Shown piece by piece: positions 6,790 to 16,145 of a stretch of DNA of 37,991 nucleotides (its first letter is position 1; every line of letters begins with the position of its first letter). The stretch is from an uncultured Clostridia bacterium. Lineage in GTDB: Bacteria > Bacillota > Clostridia > UMGS1810. The notes under the pieces are model-generated. The model ran no database searches and was not told the DNA's origin. It worked only from the letters and a program-made list of their open reading frames with translations. Both the position numbers and the translations under genes were made by a program. The stretch spans positions 1 to 37,991 of the forward strand of contig CAKSFP010000026.1 in NCBI GenBank assembly GCA_934454585.1. Reading direction: 5' to 3'.

Positions 6790-8643
6790 TCAGCAAGAAT
6801 GACGATCAATTTGTATATCGGTTATTTTGGTTATTTTTTTGTTTTCATCGGCAATAGAAATATATTTTGTCAAATCTCCCAGTTCTGCATAGCCGTCTTT
6901 TATTTCGTAAAAATTGACAATTTCTGATTTTCCGGCTTTTAATGTTATTTTTATGTTGTCACAATCATAGAATTTTTTTGCCGTGTACACATAAGCAATG
7001 TATTTTCCGCTCCCGCCGAAATCTCTCGCATTTGTATATGCCGTAATGTCATCTTCGGTCAGATTAAATAAAGCCACCACTCCGTTATTTCCTTTGACAT
7101 TAAAAAGCTTAAGTGCCTTTTTTTCCTTTATTGTGTCAACAAACAAGCAATCCTCGGTAACTCGTGCACAGTCATCGCATCTGTATATTTTTCCGTTTTT
7201 GTCTGCAAGCGGCAGCAGCGCTTCGCCGACGGTTTCTCCGATTTTATCGCTGATGTAAACCGGACCGCCGCTTATGGCGCGAAGCATTGCACTTTCAACG
7301 GCGGAATTGTGATTGGTCCACCACATGTCAAAATCGCAATAGTATAAATCTCGGTTAAATACAGAATTATACGCATTCATTACAGCATGATTTTTGAAAC
7401 TGCCTTCAATATCGGGGAAATAATCATCGCTGTTGCGTATAATCGGCGTATACGGACGAGATTGACAATTTATAGAGTCAATACCCATGCAGGCAAGTAA
7501 ATTGTTTCCAAAATATTTGTGTGCCGCTTTGTCGGCATTTATCTGATATTCTCTTACGGACTTGCACGAATTTGAAATTCCTTTGAAAAATTCCGTCAAA
7601 TTTCCTTGACAATCAATTTTTAAGAAATCGATTTTTTCATTTTTCAGATATTCATACCACTCCGAGAAAAAATCGAAAGCATATTCTGCTTTTGGCATAT
7701 ATACGCCGCAATTTGTACAAAACAATTTGTCTTTATATTTTTCGTAAAGTTCGGATCCTTTTTTTATTCCGAACCAATAAGCCGTGAGTGAATGCCATAT
7801 TCCCAAGTAATCGATTTTATATTCATTTTTGAGTTTATCTGCCAGTGCAGCAAAACCGTCAGGAAATTTTTGCTTGTCCGCATAAAAACTCTCCAGCTCA
7901 TAACCGTCGTATTTGCTCCAACCGTCATCTATCATAAACCATCTAATCGGCAATCTTTTTTCTCTGAACTCATCCGCTTTTTGTATAATCGCTTTTTCAT
8001 TTACATCGTGATAGCATGCATTCCATGAGCACCAGCCGAGATATTCGAACATAGTCGGATATGTTTTATCTTTACGCAAAGGGGTATCTATCAGTTTAGA
8101 TTGAATTGCTGACGAATACGCCTCGGTAACAGCATCATACGGATTTTGACTTTCGGCAAATACTGCGCACGGACCGTTTATTTCTTCATAACCGCCGCAG
8201 TGCTTGCAAATGTTGAGAATAATTGACTTTTCACTATTGCCGCCGGCAGCGGTGCAGTATAATTCATCGTTGCATATAGGCAGAACAAAAAGATATCCGC
8301 CGGCAGTTTTTAACAAAACTCCACGCAAATTCTGCGGCAGCTCCGATAGATTTTGCTCGGCGAAAGCCGGCCGTGACCAAAACGGAGTAGGCATGGCACA
8401 CCCAACGGCTTTTTTTGCGTCAATTTCAATTTCTATGCTTAATCCGCCGTTTTCGGAAAAATAGTATTGGTAGCCATACGGCGAATTACCGGAATTTTTT
8501 GCAGCAACATTTAATATATTTTTGTTAATGCTTATTGTAATAGCTTTTCTATATGCCGAATAACACTCTTTTTCGGTATTGTATTGTATTAATTCGTTTT
8601 TGTTTCCGTTTACAGATACAAAAACATTTTTTATTGCAAACAT
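6790..8643 (-). CDS. GH36 / raffinose-synthase-like alpha-galactosidase
   Basis: This protein of 617 residues belongs to the raffinose synthase/Sip1 branch of GH36. These enzymes act on alpha-galactosyl linkages by a retaining mechanism. The barrel opens with LGWCSWNACY (about 202-211), followed by WFMIDDGW (about 235-242). The nucleophile Asp is in FLKIDCQG (about D344) and the candidate acid/base is in IRNSDDYFPD (about D406/D407). Bacterial members are mostly hydrolases. There is no signal peptide, so the enzyme is cytoplasmic. ATG at 8643 is preferred over GTG at 8652 because CCTCC (8652-8656, GGAGG on the coding strand) lies about 8 nt upstream. It follows the phosphatase gene by 23 nt in the same transcript. 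An alpha-galactosidase-like activity would fit removal of galactose side groups, but specificity in this subfamily is uncertain. Confidence 0.85.
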   Translation of the reverse strand: MFAIKNVFVSVNGNKNELIQYNTEKECYSAYRKAITISINKNILNVAAKNSGNSPYGYQYYFSENGGLSIEIEIDAKKAVGCAMPTPFWSRPAFAEQNLSELPQNLRGVLLKTAGGYLFVLPICNDELYCTAAGGNSEKSIILNICKHCGGYEEINGPCAVFAESQNPYDAVTEAYSSAIQSKLIDTPLRKDKTYPTMFEYLGWCSWNACYHDVNEKAIIQKADEFREKRLPIRWFMIDDGWSKYDGYELESFYADKQKFPDGFAALADKLKNEYKIDYLGIWHSLTAYWFGIKKGSELYEKYKDKLFCTNCGVYMPKAEYAFDFFSEWYEYLKNEKIDFLKIDCQGNLTEFFKGISNSCKSVREYQINADKAAHKYFGNNLLACMGIDSINCQSRPYTPIIRNSDDYFPDIEGSFKNHAVMNAYNSVFNRDLYYCDFDMWWTNHNSAVESAMLRAISGGPVYISDKIGETVGEALLPLADKNGKIYRCDDCARVTEDCLFVDTIKEKKALKLFNVKGNNGVVALFNLTEDDITAYTNARDFGGSGKYIAYVYTAKKFYDCDNIKITLKAGKSEIVNFYEIKDGYAELGDLTKYISIADENKKITKITDIQIDRHSC

Positions 8644-8666
8644 TAAACCCACCTCCGAGAAAATGA

Positions 8667-10028
8667 TTAAAGACTTTTTTGGATTATGTATTCTTCAAGA
8701 GTACGATTATCGTGCTCTTGAATTAGTTTCAGCGACAGCGAAGTGCTGTGCGGATTGTTATTAATGTCAACATTCATAAAACAGCCGCCGTTAAATGTTA
8801 AACCGCAGAAATCCGGAAAATTTTTTGCTGCCGAATCTGTCAGTCCGTAACTTCTTATGTATTTTTTGTAATCGGGTTCAACATCTGAAAACGAATGATA
8901 CATTGCGCATGGTACATTGCAGTGAAGGGTGCCGCGCGGATTTATCGTTTTGTATGTCGATTTTCCTGCTTTTTCGATGTTTTGTATATCAACAGGTTCG
9001 CCGTTCTCTATTTGATAGGAAAGAGAATATGCGTGAGCATGACCGTTGAACACTATGTCAATGTTGTTTTCAGAGCACAATTTGTTTATGAAATTGTTTA
9101 TAATTTCATATTTTCCGGAAATGTGCGAATAAGTGTTAATGTGAAGCATCACAATTCTCCATTTTGCGTCTTTGTTTTGCTCAAGCGCCTTTTTTGCATA
9201 TTCGTTGCTAATTTTTACCGATGTGCCGCTCCTGTTTCCGTCTGAATTTTCAAAAATGTTGATACCTATAATCAGGACATCACGGAGTCTGTACCAAAAG
9301 TTGCCGCATGAGTTGTTCAGGCAGTGTCCCGATACGCCGTCATCGTGGGGCAAATTAAAATGATAACCCGTAATAGATGTGCTGTCATCGGGTTTATCGA
9401 GCGGAGCAAAATCGTGATTGCCCATTACCGATACGAGCGGTATTTCTTTCATGATTTTCGGCGAAAAAAATAAATCCATTTCTTTTTCTACGCCTTTTCT
9501 GAGACGCTCGTTTTTTTTGATAAAATTCATGTTGTAGCTTGATATATTGTCGCCCAGACTCACAATGCATTCCGGATTTGCGGCGGCAACAGTATCAAGA
9601 AATTTTCCCCATTCTTCAACTGTTTCCTTTTTGGGCTTGGAAGGGTATTTCCATAGCGGCCTATCTTTGAAATGGGCGTCCGAAATCAGCGAAAAACGAT
9701 AGCTGTTCAAATTTTGCTCAGGCATTTTGAAACAATATGTCTTTTTGGAAAATCCGTTTTCGCTGCCTACCTGATAACAATATTCGCAGCCGTATGCCAG
9801 GTCGGTTACGGTTGCTTTGCATGATACATGATTTGGATTTTTATAAATATCGCAAACCGTGCCCTCTGTGGTTATTGTGCCTTTTCCGTTAAACCCGTTG
9901 ATTAAATAATCTTCTTTTTTTGAATATCTTATATATGCTTTTTTGTTTCCGGAAAGATTGTACCAAACAAGATTTCGGGAATTTTGATTGTCTCCGAGCT
10001 GGAGAGACAGAGATGATATTCTGTTCAT
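8667..10028 (-). CDS. Calcineurin-like metallophosphoesterase with N-terminal Fn3-like domain
   Basis: This protein of 453 residues has a purple-acid-phosphatase-type layout. A beta-sandwich (about 10-105) is followed by a metallophosphoesterase domain. The metal-binding motifs are in order: DAH (117-119), GDN (159-161), GNHD (203-206), a His in MLHINTYSH (about 296) and GHAH (329-332). These bind a two-metal centre that cleaves phosphate esters. There is no signal peptide or membrane segment, so unlike most phosphatases of this class it should stay in the cytoplasm. AAGGAG precedes the ATG. It lies 37 nt after the AraC gene and 23 nt before the GH36-like gene, so the three are probably cotranscribed. 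A role in removing phosphate from an imported or intracellular sugar is a guess from context. Confidence 0.85.
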   Translation of the reverse strand: MNRISSLSLQLGDNQNSRNLVWYNLSGNKKAYIRYSKKEDYLINGFNGKGTITTEGTVCDIYKNPNHVSCKATVTDLAYGCEYCYQVGSENGFSKKTYCFKMPEQNLNSYRFSLISDAHFKDRPLWKYPSKPKKETVEEWGKFLDTVAAANPECIVSLGDNISSYNMNFIKKNERLRKGVEKEMDLFFSPKIMKEIPLVSVMGNHDFAPLDKPDDSTSITGYHFNLPHDDGVSGHCLNNSCGNFWYRLRDVLIIGINIFENSDGNRSGTSVKISNEYAKKALEQNKDAKWRIVMLHINTYSHISGKYEIINNFINKLCSENNIDIVFNGHAHAYSLSYQIENGEPVDIQNIEKAGKSTYKTINPRGTLHCNVPCAMYHSFSDVEPDYKKYIRSYGLTDSAAKNFPDFCGLTFNGGCFMNVDINNNPHSTSLSLKLIQEHDNRTLEEYIIQKSL

Positions 10029-10065
10029 TTTTTTCTCCTTTTTGATTTTGGTAAATAAGTATTCG

Positions 10066-12342
10066 TTATTTTAATGAATTGCGGTATTTTGACGGTGATA
10101 TGCCTTCAACCATCTTGTATATTCTGTTAAAAGTTCTCAGCGAACCGAAACCGCTCTCCAAAGCAATGCTTTCAATTGTTTTGTCGGTTGTTTGCAAAAG
10201 TTCCTTTGCGTGTTCAATTCTCAGCTTGTTTATATATTCCGGAATTGATATGTTGTATTTGTCCTTAAATTGTTTTGACAAATATCCCGGATATATGTCA
10301 AATTCATTTGCAACATAATCGAGATTAAGCTGAGAGAGCAAATAGTTATTTTTAATGTACTCCATCACACTTTCGGATTTTTGACTTTTTGATGCGCTGC
10401 CGGTCGTGCTGATTCTGCCGTCACACAGTTTGGATATGGCAGAGCGCAGAAACGCCAGCATTTGTTTTTTGCTTTCGGAGCATAACATCATTTGCGAATA
10501 ATCTATTATTCTTGCATCGCCTTCGCCGATAAGCGGCACTTTTCGCAGTGAGCAGGCGATATCGAACATCAGGCATTGCATTTGTTCCGCAGTGTATTTT
10601 GATGCAGACATATCGTCAAATATTTTTTCCACAATCATTATGGCTTTGTCACTCTCGCCGATAGATATGCAATTTATCAGTTTTTGCTCTGTGGCAAGGT
10701 CAAATATGCTGCACAGCATTTCGGTAGAGCCGTTGTTTATGTCACTCATATCTATAGGGTAGTCTATATCCATCACGCTTTGGTAGCGAAGCAGATACGC
10801 AACCGTTACATAGGCGGCAGAGAGATTGCCAAATCCCGGCTGCACGCCCGAGAGCGTATAGCTGATTTTTACTTCAAATTCATTTTGGATTATGTCAATC
10901 ATGCAGTCAAGCATATCCGGCAGTTCATTGTCGTATACATCGGGATTATCGGTCGATATTATGCTTATTATGTTTTCGTCAACCGATATTGTTTCACAAG
11001 AACAGGATATTTTTTCCATAATTTCTGCCGATATATTGTCTATAATATAGGTAAGTTCCGAACGCCCCGTTTCGACCGGCAGAGAATATATGCCGCCGAA
11101 CAGTGCGTTGATGTCATCGACATTATATCCCACAAGTATCAGCTTGCTGTGCGGAAAAGAGATTTTTTCCTTTTCGAGCAGTTTCAGAATATATTCCGGG
11201 GAATATCCGTGTTTCATGCATTTTGTCAGCACCATATGCCGTATTGATTTTGCCGTGTTTTCCGCAGTTTGCGAATAAAGTTGGTTTTCCTGAAGCAGAC
11301 GGTTGATATTTGTGCGGATGTCTATAATTTCGTTAGTCGAGTTTGATATGCCGAACATTTTGAGCATATGTTCAAACGGACGATAGTTGCGCCGTATGGA
11401 GAATACCATGCACAGTATGCTCATTATCATAGATATCAGTGTGAGAGACCATGATATCGTCGTCAGAGTCCTCACTGATGACACGGTGTTTTTGGGGTAT
11501 GCCACTATTATTTTTGCCATTGACGAGAAAAAATCCATTTTGGTTTCATAAAGTGCCCAGCTTGACGGATAATTTTCGCGTATCTCATTGCTGAATTTCA
11601 ACACGGGTACGCCGCTGTGGTTTGTGCAAATGATTATTTCTCCCTGTGCGTTGCAGATATATATGTAACACTCCTTGCCCCAGTCCGGCATATAATCCGT
11701 GCCGAACAGTGTATCGTTAGGAAATATGCCGGATATACACACTGTGCCTTTGTAGGGAACGGAATACTTAACATTGACAAATATGCTTTTCTCACTGCCG
11801 CGGGACAGCTGAGTCATAGACGGAGCTGTGCCGGAGGATATAGCTTTGAGCCATTGGTCATAGCTCATGTCATAGTCACGGAGCAGCGAGTTAAAATATT
11901 CCTTTGATGAATATATGCCGTTGTGTGATATAACGGTGTCGGTTTTGCTTATATATATGAAGTAATTTATTTTTTCGTTCGAGCGGGGTCTCATTCTGTC
12001 GGCAATTATTTGTGTGTCGGCGTTTGTAAAATATGCCCTTTCGCTTGTTTCGTTAAGCAGGCGTTTGATTTCGTCTCCGGTGATAATGGTATTATATACC
12101 TCTGTGAAAGAATAAAGCGCCGCTTCACAGTTTCGCCGAATATTGTAGAATATCATTTCGGTGTAAGAGTCTGCCGAGCGTTTCATATATACTTTGCTTA
12201 TTGCGGAGTTAATTATTGAATTGGTAAGCAGTATTATAAATATCATTAGGTATGACACCAACCACAATGATATAACTTTTGATTTGTAAAACGGTTTTGA
12301 GTTTGTGCGGTGATATTTTGTCTTGAAAGTCACTTTTTTCAT
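10066..12342 (-). CDS. Membrane-bound AraC-family sensor-regulator
   Basis: This protein of 758 residues has a transmembrane helix at about 23-46, an extracellular sensing region (about 47-292, Cache-like in size), a second helix at about 293-316, a long cytoplasmic part, and a C-terminal pair of AraC helix-turn-helices (about 658-758). The HTH region carries NLDYVANEFDIYPGYLSKQF and the second-helix signature SIALESGFGSLRTFNRIYK. Such one-protein sensors are common beside Lpl-type ABC transporters in Firmicutes and typically activate adjacent sugar-utilisation operons. The gene is divergent from the permease operon and is followed by the phosphatase and GH36-like genes. It is the only regulator of the locus in view, so it probably controls both arms. 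The promoter at 12389-12418 fits the start. Confidence 0.92.
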   Translation of the reverse strand: MKKVTFKTKYHRTNSKPFYKSKVISLWLVSYLMIFIILLTNSIINSAISKVYMKRSADSYTEMIFYNIRRNCEAALYSFTEVYNTIITGDEIKRLLNETSERAYFTNADTQIIADRMRPRSNEKINYFIYISKTDTVISHNGIYSSKEYFNSLLRDYDMSYDQWLKAISSGTAPSMTQLSRGSEKSIFVNVKYSVPYKGTVCISGIFPNDTLFGTDYMPDWGKECYIYICNAQGEIIICTNHSGVPVLKFSNEIRENYPSSWALYETKMDFFSSMAKIIVAYPKNTVSSVRTLTTISWSLTLISMIMSILCMVFSIRRNYRPFEHMLKMFGISNSTNEIIDIRTNINRLLQENQLYSQTAENTAKSIRHMVLTKCMKHGYSPEYILKLLEKEKISFPHSKLILVGYNVDDINALFGGIYSLPVETGRSELTYIIDNISAEIMEKISCSCETISVDENIISIISTDNPDVYDNELPDMLDCMIDIIQNEFEVKISYTLSGVQPGFGNLSAAYVTVAYLLRYQSVMDIDYPIDMSDINNGSTEMLCSIFDLATEQKLINCISIGESDKAIMIVEKIFDDMSASKYTAEQMQCLMFDIACSLRKVPLIGEGDARIIDYSQMMLCSESKKQMLAFLRSAISKLCDGRISTTGSASKSQKSESVMEYIKNNYLLSQLNLDYVANEFDIYPGYLSKQFKDKYNISIPEYINKLRIEHAKELLQTTDKTIESIALESGFGSLRTFNRIYKMVEGISPSKYRNSLK

Positions 12343-12388
12343 TAACTGTACCTCATATTATAATATTGAAATTAGGCGTTGAATTGAT

Positions 12389-12418
12389 AGTATAATGATA
12401 CACCAAAAAGTCTCTCAA
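12389..12418 (-). promoter_or_regulatory. Sigma-70 type promoter of the AraC gene
   Basis: On the minus strand TTGAGA (12413-12418) and TATACT (12389-12394) are separated by 18 bp, upstream of the AraC start at 12342. Both hexamers are close to consensus, suggesting constitutive expression of the sensor. Confidence 0.7.
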
Positions 12419-12566
12419 GTAAAGCAAATTGGTGCTTTTGACCATGTTTTCAAGCTTTTGTCTATTTATTTTGACGGATAATCATGATACAATTAAACCA
12501 TAAAAAGGGCCGATTGATTTTGTTTTTTAATCGGCAACATACAAGAAATTCAAAGGAGGACAATTT
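12419..12566 (+). promoter_or_regulatory. Leader and promoter region of the 22-kb plus-strand operon
   Basis: A near-consensus -35 (TTGACG, 12471-12476) is present, but the -10 at 17 bp (TAAACC) is poor. TACAAT at 12488-12493 is too close to pair with it. This points to an activator-dependent promoter. A 7-bp stem, GCCGATT (12509-12515) with AATCGGC (12529-12535), lies in the leader, and AAAGGAGGA precedes the first gene. No known riboswitch was recognised. Confidence 0.4.
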
Positions 12567-13517
12567 ATGAGTGTGCAAGTCAGCAACAATTTGACAACCG
12601 GCAACAATGCTCACAAACCGCTTAGGTCGAACAAGATTAAAGCCACAAAAGGCGAGATGACATTTCGAGTGATAAACGATTTGTTCCTGTTTCTGTTGAT
12701 GGTGGTTATGGTCTATCCGATATGGTATGTTATCGTGGCGTCGTTCAGCGATAACAACATGCTTGTCGGCTACACCGGCATTTTGCTCAAACCGTTGAAG
12801 TTTAGTGTGAATGCGTACAAACTCATGATGAAAAACCCAATGATACTGCGCGGATATGCCAACACTATATTTATAGTGGTTACCAGCGTGGTGCTCAATA
12901 TCATCTTCACTGCAATGGCGGCATATTTTCTCTCAAGAAAAAATGTTTATTGGCAGAAGTATGTTATGATGTTCATAGTGTTCACCATGTTCTTTTCCGG
13001 TGGCTTGATACCGTCATATCTTATCAACACCAAGCTGTTTCACCTCAGAGACTCTTACCTGGCGCTGATTATTCCGGGAATGATCAATACATACAACCTC
13101 ATCATACTGCGTACCGCATTTGCGGCGGTTCCGGTAAGTCTGGAGGAGTCTGCAAGGGTTGACGGTGCAAACCATTGGGTAATACTTTTCAACATAGTTA
13201 TTCCGCTTTCCATGGCGTCAATAGCCGTTATGATACTTTACTATGCCGTTGCCCATTGGAATTCATGGTTCGCTGCAAACATTTATATCAACACAAGGAG
13301 CAAGTATCCGCTTCAGCTTGTGCTCAGAGAGATACTCATCAGTAACGATACTTCATCAATGACCATGGGTGCCGGCGGAGCAGAGGATCAGCAGAGCATC
13401 GGCGAATCCGTCAAGTATGCAATCATAGTTGTTGCCACGGTGCCCATTCTCTGCGTGTATCCGTTCCTGCAGAAGTATTTTGTTAAAGGCGTCATGGTCG
13501 GCGCTGTGAAAGGTTGA
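12567..13517 (+). CDS. ABC transporter permease, LplC/YtcP-like
   Basis: This inner-membrane permease of 316 residues and about six helices belongs to the CUT1 carbohydrate uptake class. The ATPase-docking EAA loop reads LEESARVDGANHWVILFNIV (about 192-211). A typical stretch LRTAFAAVPVSLEES precedes it, and the C-terminus ends VKGVMVGAVKG as in LplC/YtcP proteins. It pairs with the LplB-like permease that starts 11 nt later. Its partner binding protein is probably the lipoprotein encoded at 3945-5522. The strong AAAGGAGG site fits ATG at 12567. It is the first gene of the long operon. In Bacillus subtilis the equivalent YtcP-YteP-YtcQ system imports rhamnogalacturonan oligosaccharides, which matches the neighbouring enzymes. 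Confidence 0.92.
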   Translation: MSVQVSNNLTTGNNAHKPLRSNKIKATKGEMTFRVINDLFLFLLMVVMVYPIWYVIVASFSDNNMLVGYTGILLKPLKFSVNAYKLMMKNPMILRGYANTIFIVVTSVVLNIIFTAMAAYFLSRKNVYWQKYVMMFIVFTMFFSGGLIPSYLINTKLFHLRDSYLALIIPGMINTYNLIILRTAFAAVPVSLEESARVDGANHWVILFNIVIPLSMASIAVMILYYAVAHWNSWFAANIYINTRSKYPLQLVLREILISNDTSSMTMGAGGAEDQQSIGESVKYAIIVVATVPILCVYPFLQKYFVKGVMVGAVKG

Positions 13518-13528
13518 GGAGTGACAAC

Positions 13529-14461
13529 ATGAAAAATAACAAATCAAAAGAGAATTTTCGTTCGGTAGTGGCAAAGGATTTCAGAGTAAACAAAGGTTTG
13601 TATATAATGATTATACCTGTTATAGCTTACTACATATGCTTTGCGTATCTGCCGATGTTCGGCGCTGTGATAGCTTTTAAGGATTATATGCCGATTAAGG
13701 GTATATTCGGCAGCCCGTGGGTGGGCATGAAACACTTTGTGTCATTCTTTAACGGTCCTTATTTCGCTCAGGTGCTCGGCAACACACTGAGGCTGAGTTT
13801 GCTCTCGATTGTGTTCAGCTTTCCTATGCCGATTATATTGGCACTGCTTCTTAACGAGGTAAAAAATGTGCGTTATGCCAAGCTTGTGCAAAACCTCACA
13901 TATATGCCGCATTTTATTTCACTCGTGGTTGTGTGCGGTATGATAAAGAGCTTTACCATGGATACCGGAGTTGTGAACACCGTGCTTGCAATATTCGGCT
14001 TTGAGCGCAAAACCATGCTATTGGAGCCAAGCTATTTTGCACCGCTTTACATAATTTCGGGTGTGTGGCAGGAGGTTGGCTGGAATTCCATTGTATACCT
14101 TGCGGCACTCTCTGCCATAGACATGGAACTTTACGAGGCGGCTCGTATAGACGGCGCCGGCAGGTGGCGGCAGACTTTTGCCATCACTATTCCAAGCATT
14201 ATACCCACAATTGTCACCATGCTTATACTCAAGCTGGGCGGCATACTTAATGTCGGCTTTGAAAAAATCATTCTCTTGTACAATGACGCCACATCTCCGG
14301 TGGCAGAGGTCATTTCGACATATGTGTATAAGAAAGGTCTTATAGAGCAAAGCTGGAGCTACAGCTCTGCCGTGGGACTTTTCAATTCGGTAGTCAACTT
14401 TGTTTTCCTTATTGCGGCAAACAAGATTTCACGGCGGCTCACAGAAACCAGTCTGTGGTAA
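13529..14461 (+). CDS. ABC transporter permease, LplB/YteP-like
   Basis: This permease of 310 residues has about six helices and is the second subunit of the CUT1 importer. The EAA loop reads YEAARIDGAGRWRQTFAITI (about 203-222), and FGAVIAFKDYMPIKGI near the N-terminus is typical of the LplB/YteP branch. ATG at 13529 is chosen because GAGGAG lies 7 nt upstream, overlapping the stop of the previous gene. An earlier in-frame TTG at 13514 has no suitable site. Order is reversed relative to the usual lplB-lplC arrangement, and the binding-protein gene is on the opposite strand. A GC-rich hairpin follows at 14487-14510. Confidence 0.92.
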   Translation: MKNNKSKENFRSVVAKDFRVNKGLYIMIIPVIAYYICFAYLPMFGAVIAFKDYMPIKGIFGSPWVGMKHFVSFFNGPYFAQVLGNTLRLSLLSIVFSFPMPIILALLLNEVKNVRYAKLVQNLTYMPHFISLVVVCGMIKSFTMDTGVVNTVLAIFGFERKTMLLEPSYFAPLYIISGVWQEVGWNSIVYLAALSAIDMELYEAARIDGAGRWRQTFAITIPSIIPTIVTMLILKLGGILNVGFEKIILLYNDATSPVAEVISTYVYKKGLIEQSWSYSSAVGLFNSVVNFVFLIAANKISRRLTETSLW

Positions 14462-14486
14462 AAATGATTGAATTGATTGACGGATA

Positions 14487-14510
14487 ACGCCGCTCCGCAT
14501 GACGCGGCGT
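14487..14510 (+). other. Intercistronic GC-rich hairpin
   Basis: ACGCCGC (14487-14493) and GCGGCGT (14504-14510) form a perfect 7-bp stem between the permease genes and the exported-protein genes. No T run follows. It may partly terminate or mark an mRNA processing and stability point, allowing different expression of transporter and secreted proteins. Confidence 0.5.
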
Positions 14511-14541
14511 AAATAATTAAAAGAAAAGGAAGGTATTTTTT

Positions 14542-16110
14542 ATGAAAAAAAGTAGGCTTATGATATCGTTACTGCTTGTATTTGCCATGATACTCTCATG
14601 TGTTCCGGCGGCGTTTGCCGAGGGCGAAACACAGACAGCGGAGATTTTGTCAATAAAATATTCAGATGAGGTTGCTGGTGGATATCGTTCTTCAACAGTT
14701 TTTGAACCGGGGAAATATGTATACGGAAGTTATGTAAACAAGGCGCTGCACGACAGTGCGAGTGCACCCGACTCTACCCAACCTGGCAGGCATGTAATGT
14801 TCAACATTGGTGTGTTGTATAAGAATAACGCCATTGATCAAATTGCTTTGACAGCCGGCAGCATGAGAATAAATCCGGTTGATGCGTCCGGTAAGGCAGA
14901 AACGCAGTATGATAAGGTGGGTGGTGCAGCTACTTATCTGCAGCTCCCGTCTCTTGAAGAAATAGAGAAAGACGATTACACGCTCACACTCTTTGCTCTG
15001 TATGATAATAAAGAGTTAAAACCGCTTGCCCCGGCAAAGTCATATAAGTATATATCCGCAACGGCAACAATTGACAAGGTTAACGGTGTTATACTCACAT
15101 GGACTAAGGTTCCCGGTGCGGCCGGATACAAAATTATAAGAGACGGAGCAGAGGTTGCCACAGCAGCTGCAGACGCGACAAGCTACAATGACATTTACTT
15201 CTACACAACAGAACAGCTCGTCGGTGAAGAGGATATGACCGCAACAGGCATTACAAAAGATAATGTATCGGCTGAACATAAATACACAGTTAAAGCTGTG
15301 TTTGCAGATCCTAACATCATAGCTGAGTCTGAGGTTACAGGTAAGGCAGATACAAGTAAATATTATTACTATTCTCTCAATGGGGCAACCGAAGAAGATT
15401 ATAAGAAAAACTATAACGGCTGTGAGAACGGGATTGATACAGCTTTAGGCACTGAAACTGTAAATGGTACAACTGTATCGAAAAATGCTGTTATCGAAAA
15501 ATCCGCAACTCCGCTTAATGTTACCGGATGGAATGGTTATAATGTAACCGGAGATACGACTTTGTATCAAAATATCGCAGGATATACAGGTAGTGCAGGT
15601 CGTTACACAGATGAATTTTATGGCAAACCGGCATTCGGATTTGTGCAGGTGCTTAGAGAAAAAGGTAATTTGGCAAGCAAAGGCTATGGAACCGGCATCC
15701 CATCGCTCTTTGTAGATGACAAAAAGCTTAGTTTGAATACCAAATACAGATTGCTCATTAATTGTTATTTTGCGTCACAAAGCCATTCTACTACGAAAAT
15801 CTTCGGCAGACCGGGTGATAAAATCGGTTCTGGCAACACGCTGAGCGTTAAGACAATAGGTGCAAACGGCATTGGCAATGAATATGATGTATCAAACGGC
15901 GGAAACGGATATTTCAGCAAATTCACCGATTACGGCAAATATGTCACATATACATTTGAGCATCCGAGTTTTGTTTCTGAAGGAGCTTCTCGAAACAGTT
16001 TGAACTTCAGAAACCTTAATGCGGGTGAAGTAAGTTTTGATGAAAACGGTTTTGCTGCAGCGGTGCACAGTGTGGCACTGGTAGATCCGACATTGTATAT
16101 CATGCCGTAA
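14542..16110 (+). CDS. Exported protein with Fn3-like domain and shared C-terminal module
   Basis: This protein of 522 residues has a clear signal peptide (about 1-27, cut after PAAFA). Residues 30-168 form a beta-rich domain ending in LFALYDNKELKPLAPAKSY, a motif type seen in many clostridial secreted proteins. Residues about 170-270 look like an Fn3 domain (VNGVILTWTKVPGAAGYKI). The remaining 250 residues form a module of unknown function ending VHSVALVDPTLYIMP. The last 350 residues are strongly similar to the C-terminus of the CE12 protein at 28753-32568. No catalytic motif was recognised. The protein may bind polysaccharide or another cell-surface component. It lacks SLH repeats and a sorting signal. 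GGAAGG precedes the ATG. As the first exported gene after the permeases it is probably abundant. Confidence 0.85.
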   Translation: MKKSRLMISLLLVFAMILSCVPAAFAEGETQTAEILSIKYSDEVAGGYRSSTVFEPGKYVYGSYVNKALHDSASAPDSTQPGRHVMFNIGVLYKNNAIDQIALTAGSMRINPVDASGKAETQYDKVGGAATYLQLPSLEEIEKDDYTLTLFALYDNKELKPLAPAKSYKYISATATIDKVNGVILTWTKVPGAAGYKIIRDGAEVATAAADATSYNDIYFYTTEQLVGEEDMTATGITKDNVSAEHKYTVKAVFADPNIIAESEVTGKADTSKYYYYSLNGATEEDYKKNYNGCENGIDTALGTETVNGTTVSKNAVIEKSATPLNVTGWNGYNVTGDTTLYQNIAGYTGSAGRYTDEFYGKPAFGFVQVLREKGNLASKGYGTGIPSLFVDDKKLSLNTKYRLLINCYFASQSHSTTKIFGRPGDKIGSGNTLSVKTIGANGIGNEYDVSNGGNGYFSKFTDYGKYVTYTFEHPSFVSEGASRNSLNFRNLNAGEVSFDENGFAAAVHSVALVDPTLYIMP

Positions 16111-16145
16111 ACGGCGAATAACAAAAAAATAAATAAACAGTGCGA

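Noticed and set aside
10684..11247. Plus-strand open frame of 187 codons
   Set aside because: It is antisense to the AraC sensor-regulator and shows no start signal or recognisable motif.
12509..12535. Leader stem considered as a riboswitch or attenuator
   Set aside because: The stem is only 7 bp with a 13-nt loop, no alternative pairing was found and no known riboswitch core was recognised. It is mentioned only within the leader entry.
12419..12566. Catabolite response element (cre) in the divergent control region
   Set aside because: No sequence close to the cre consensus was seen here or at the GH105 promoter, so CcpA control cannot be supported.
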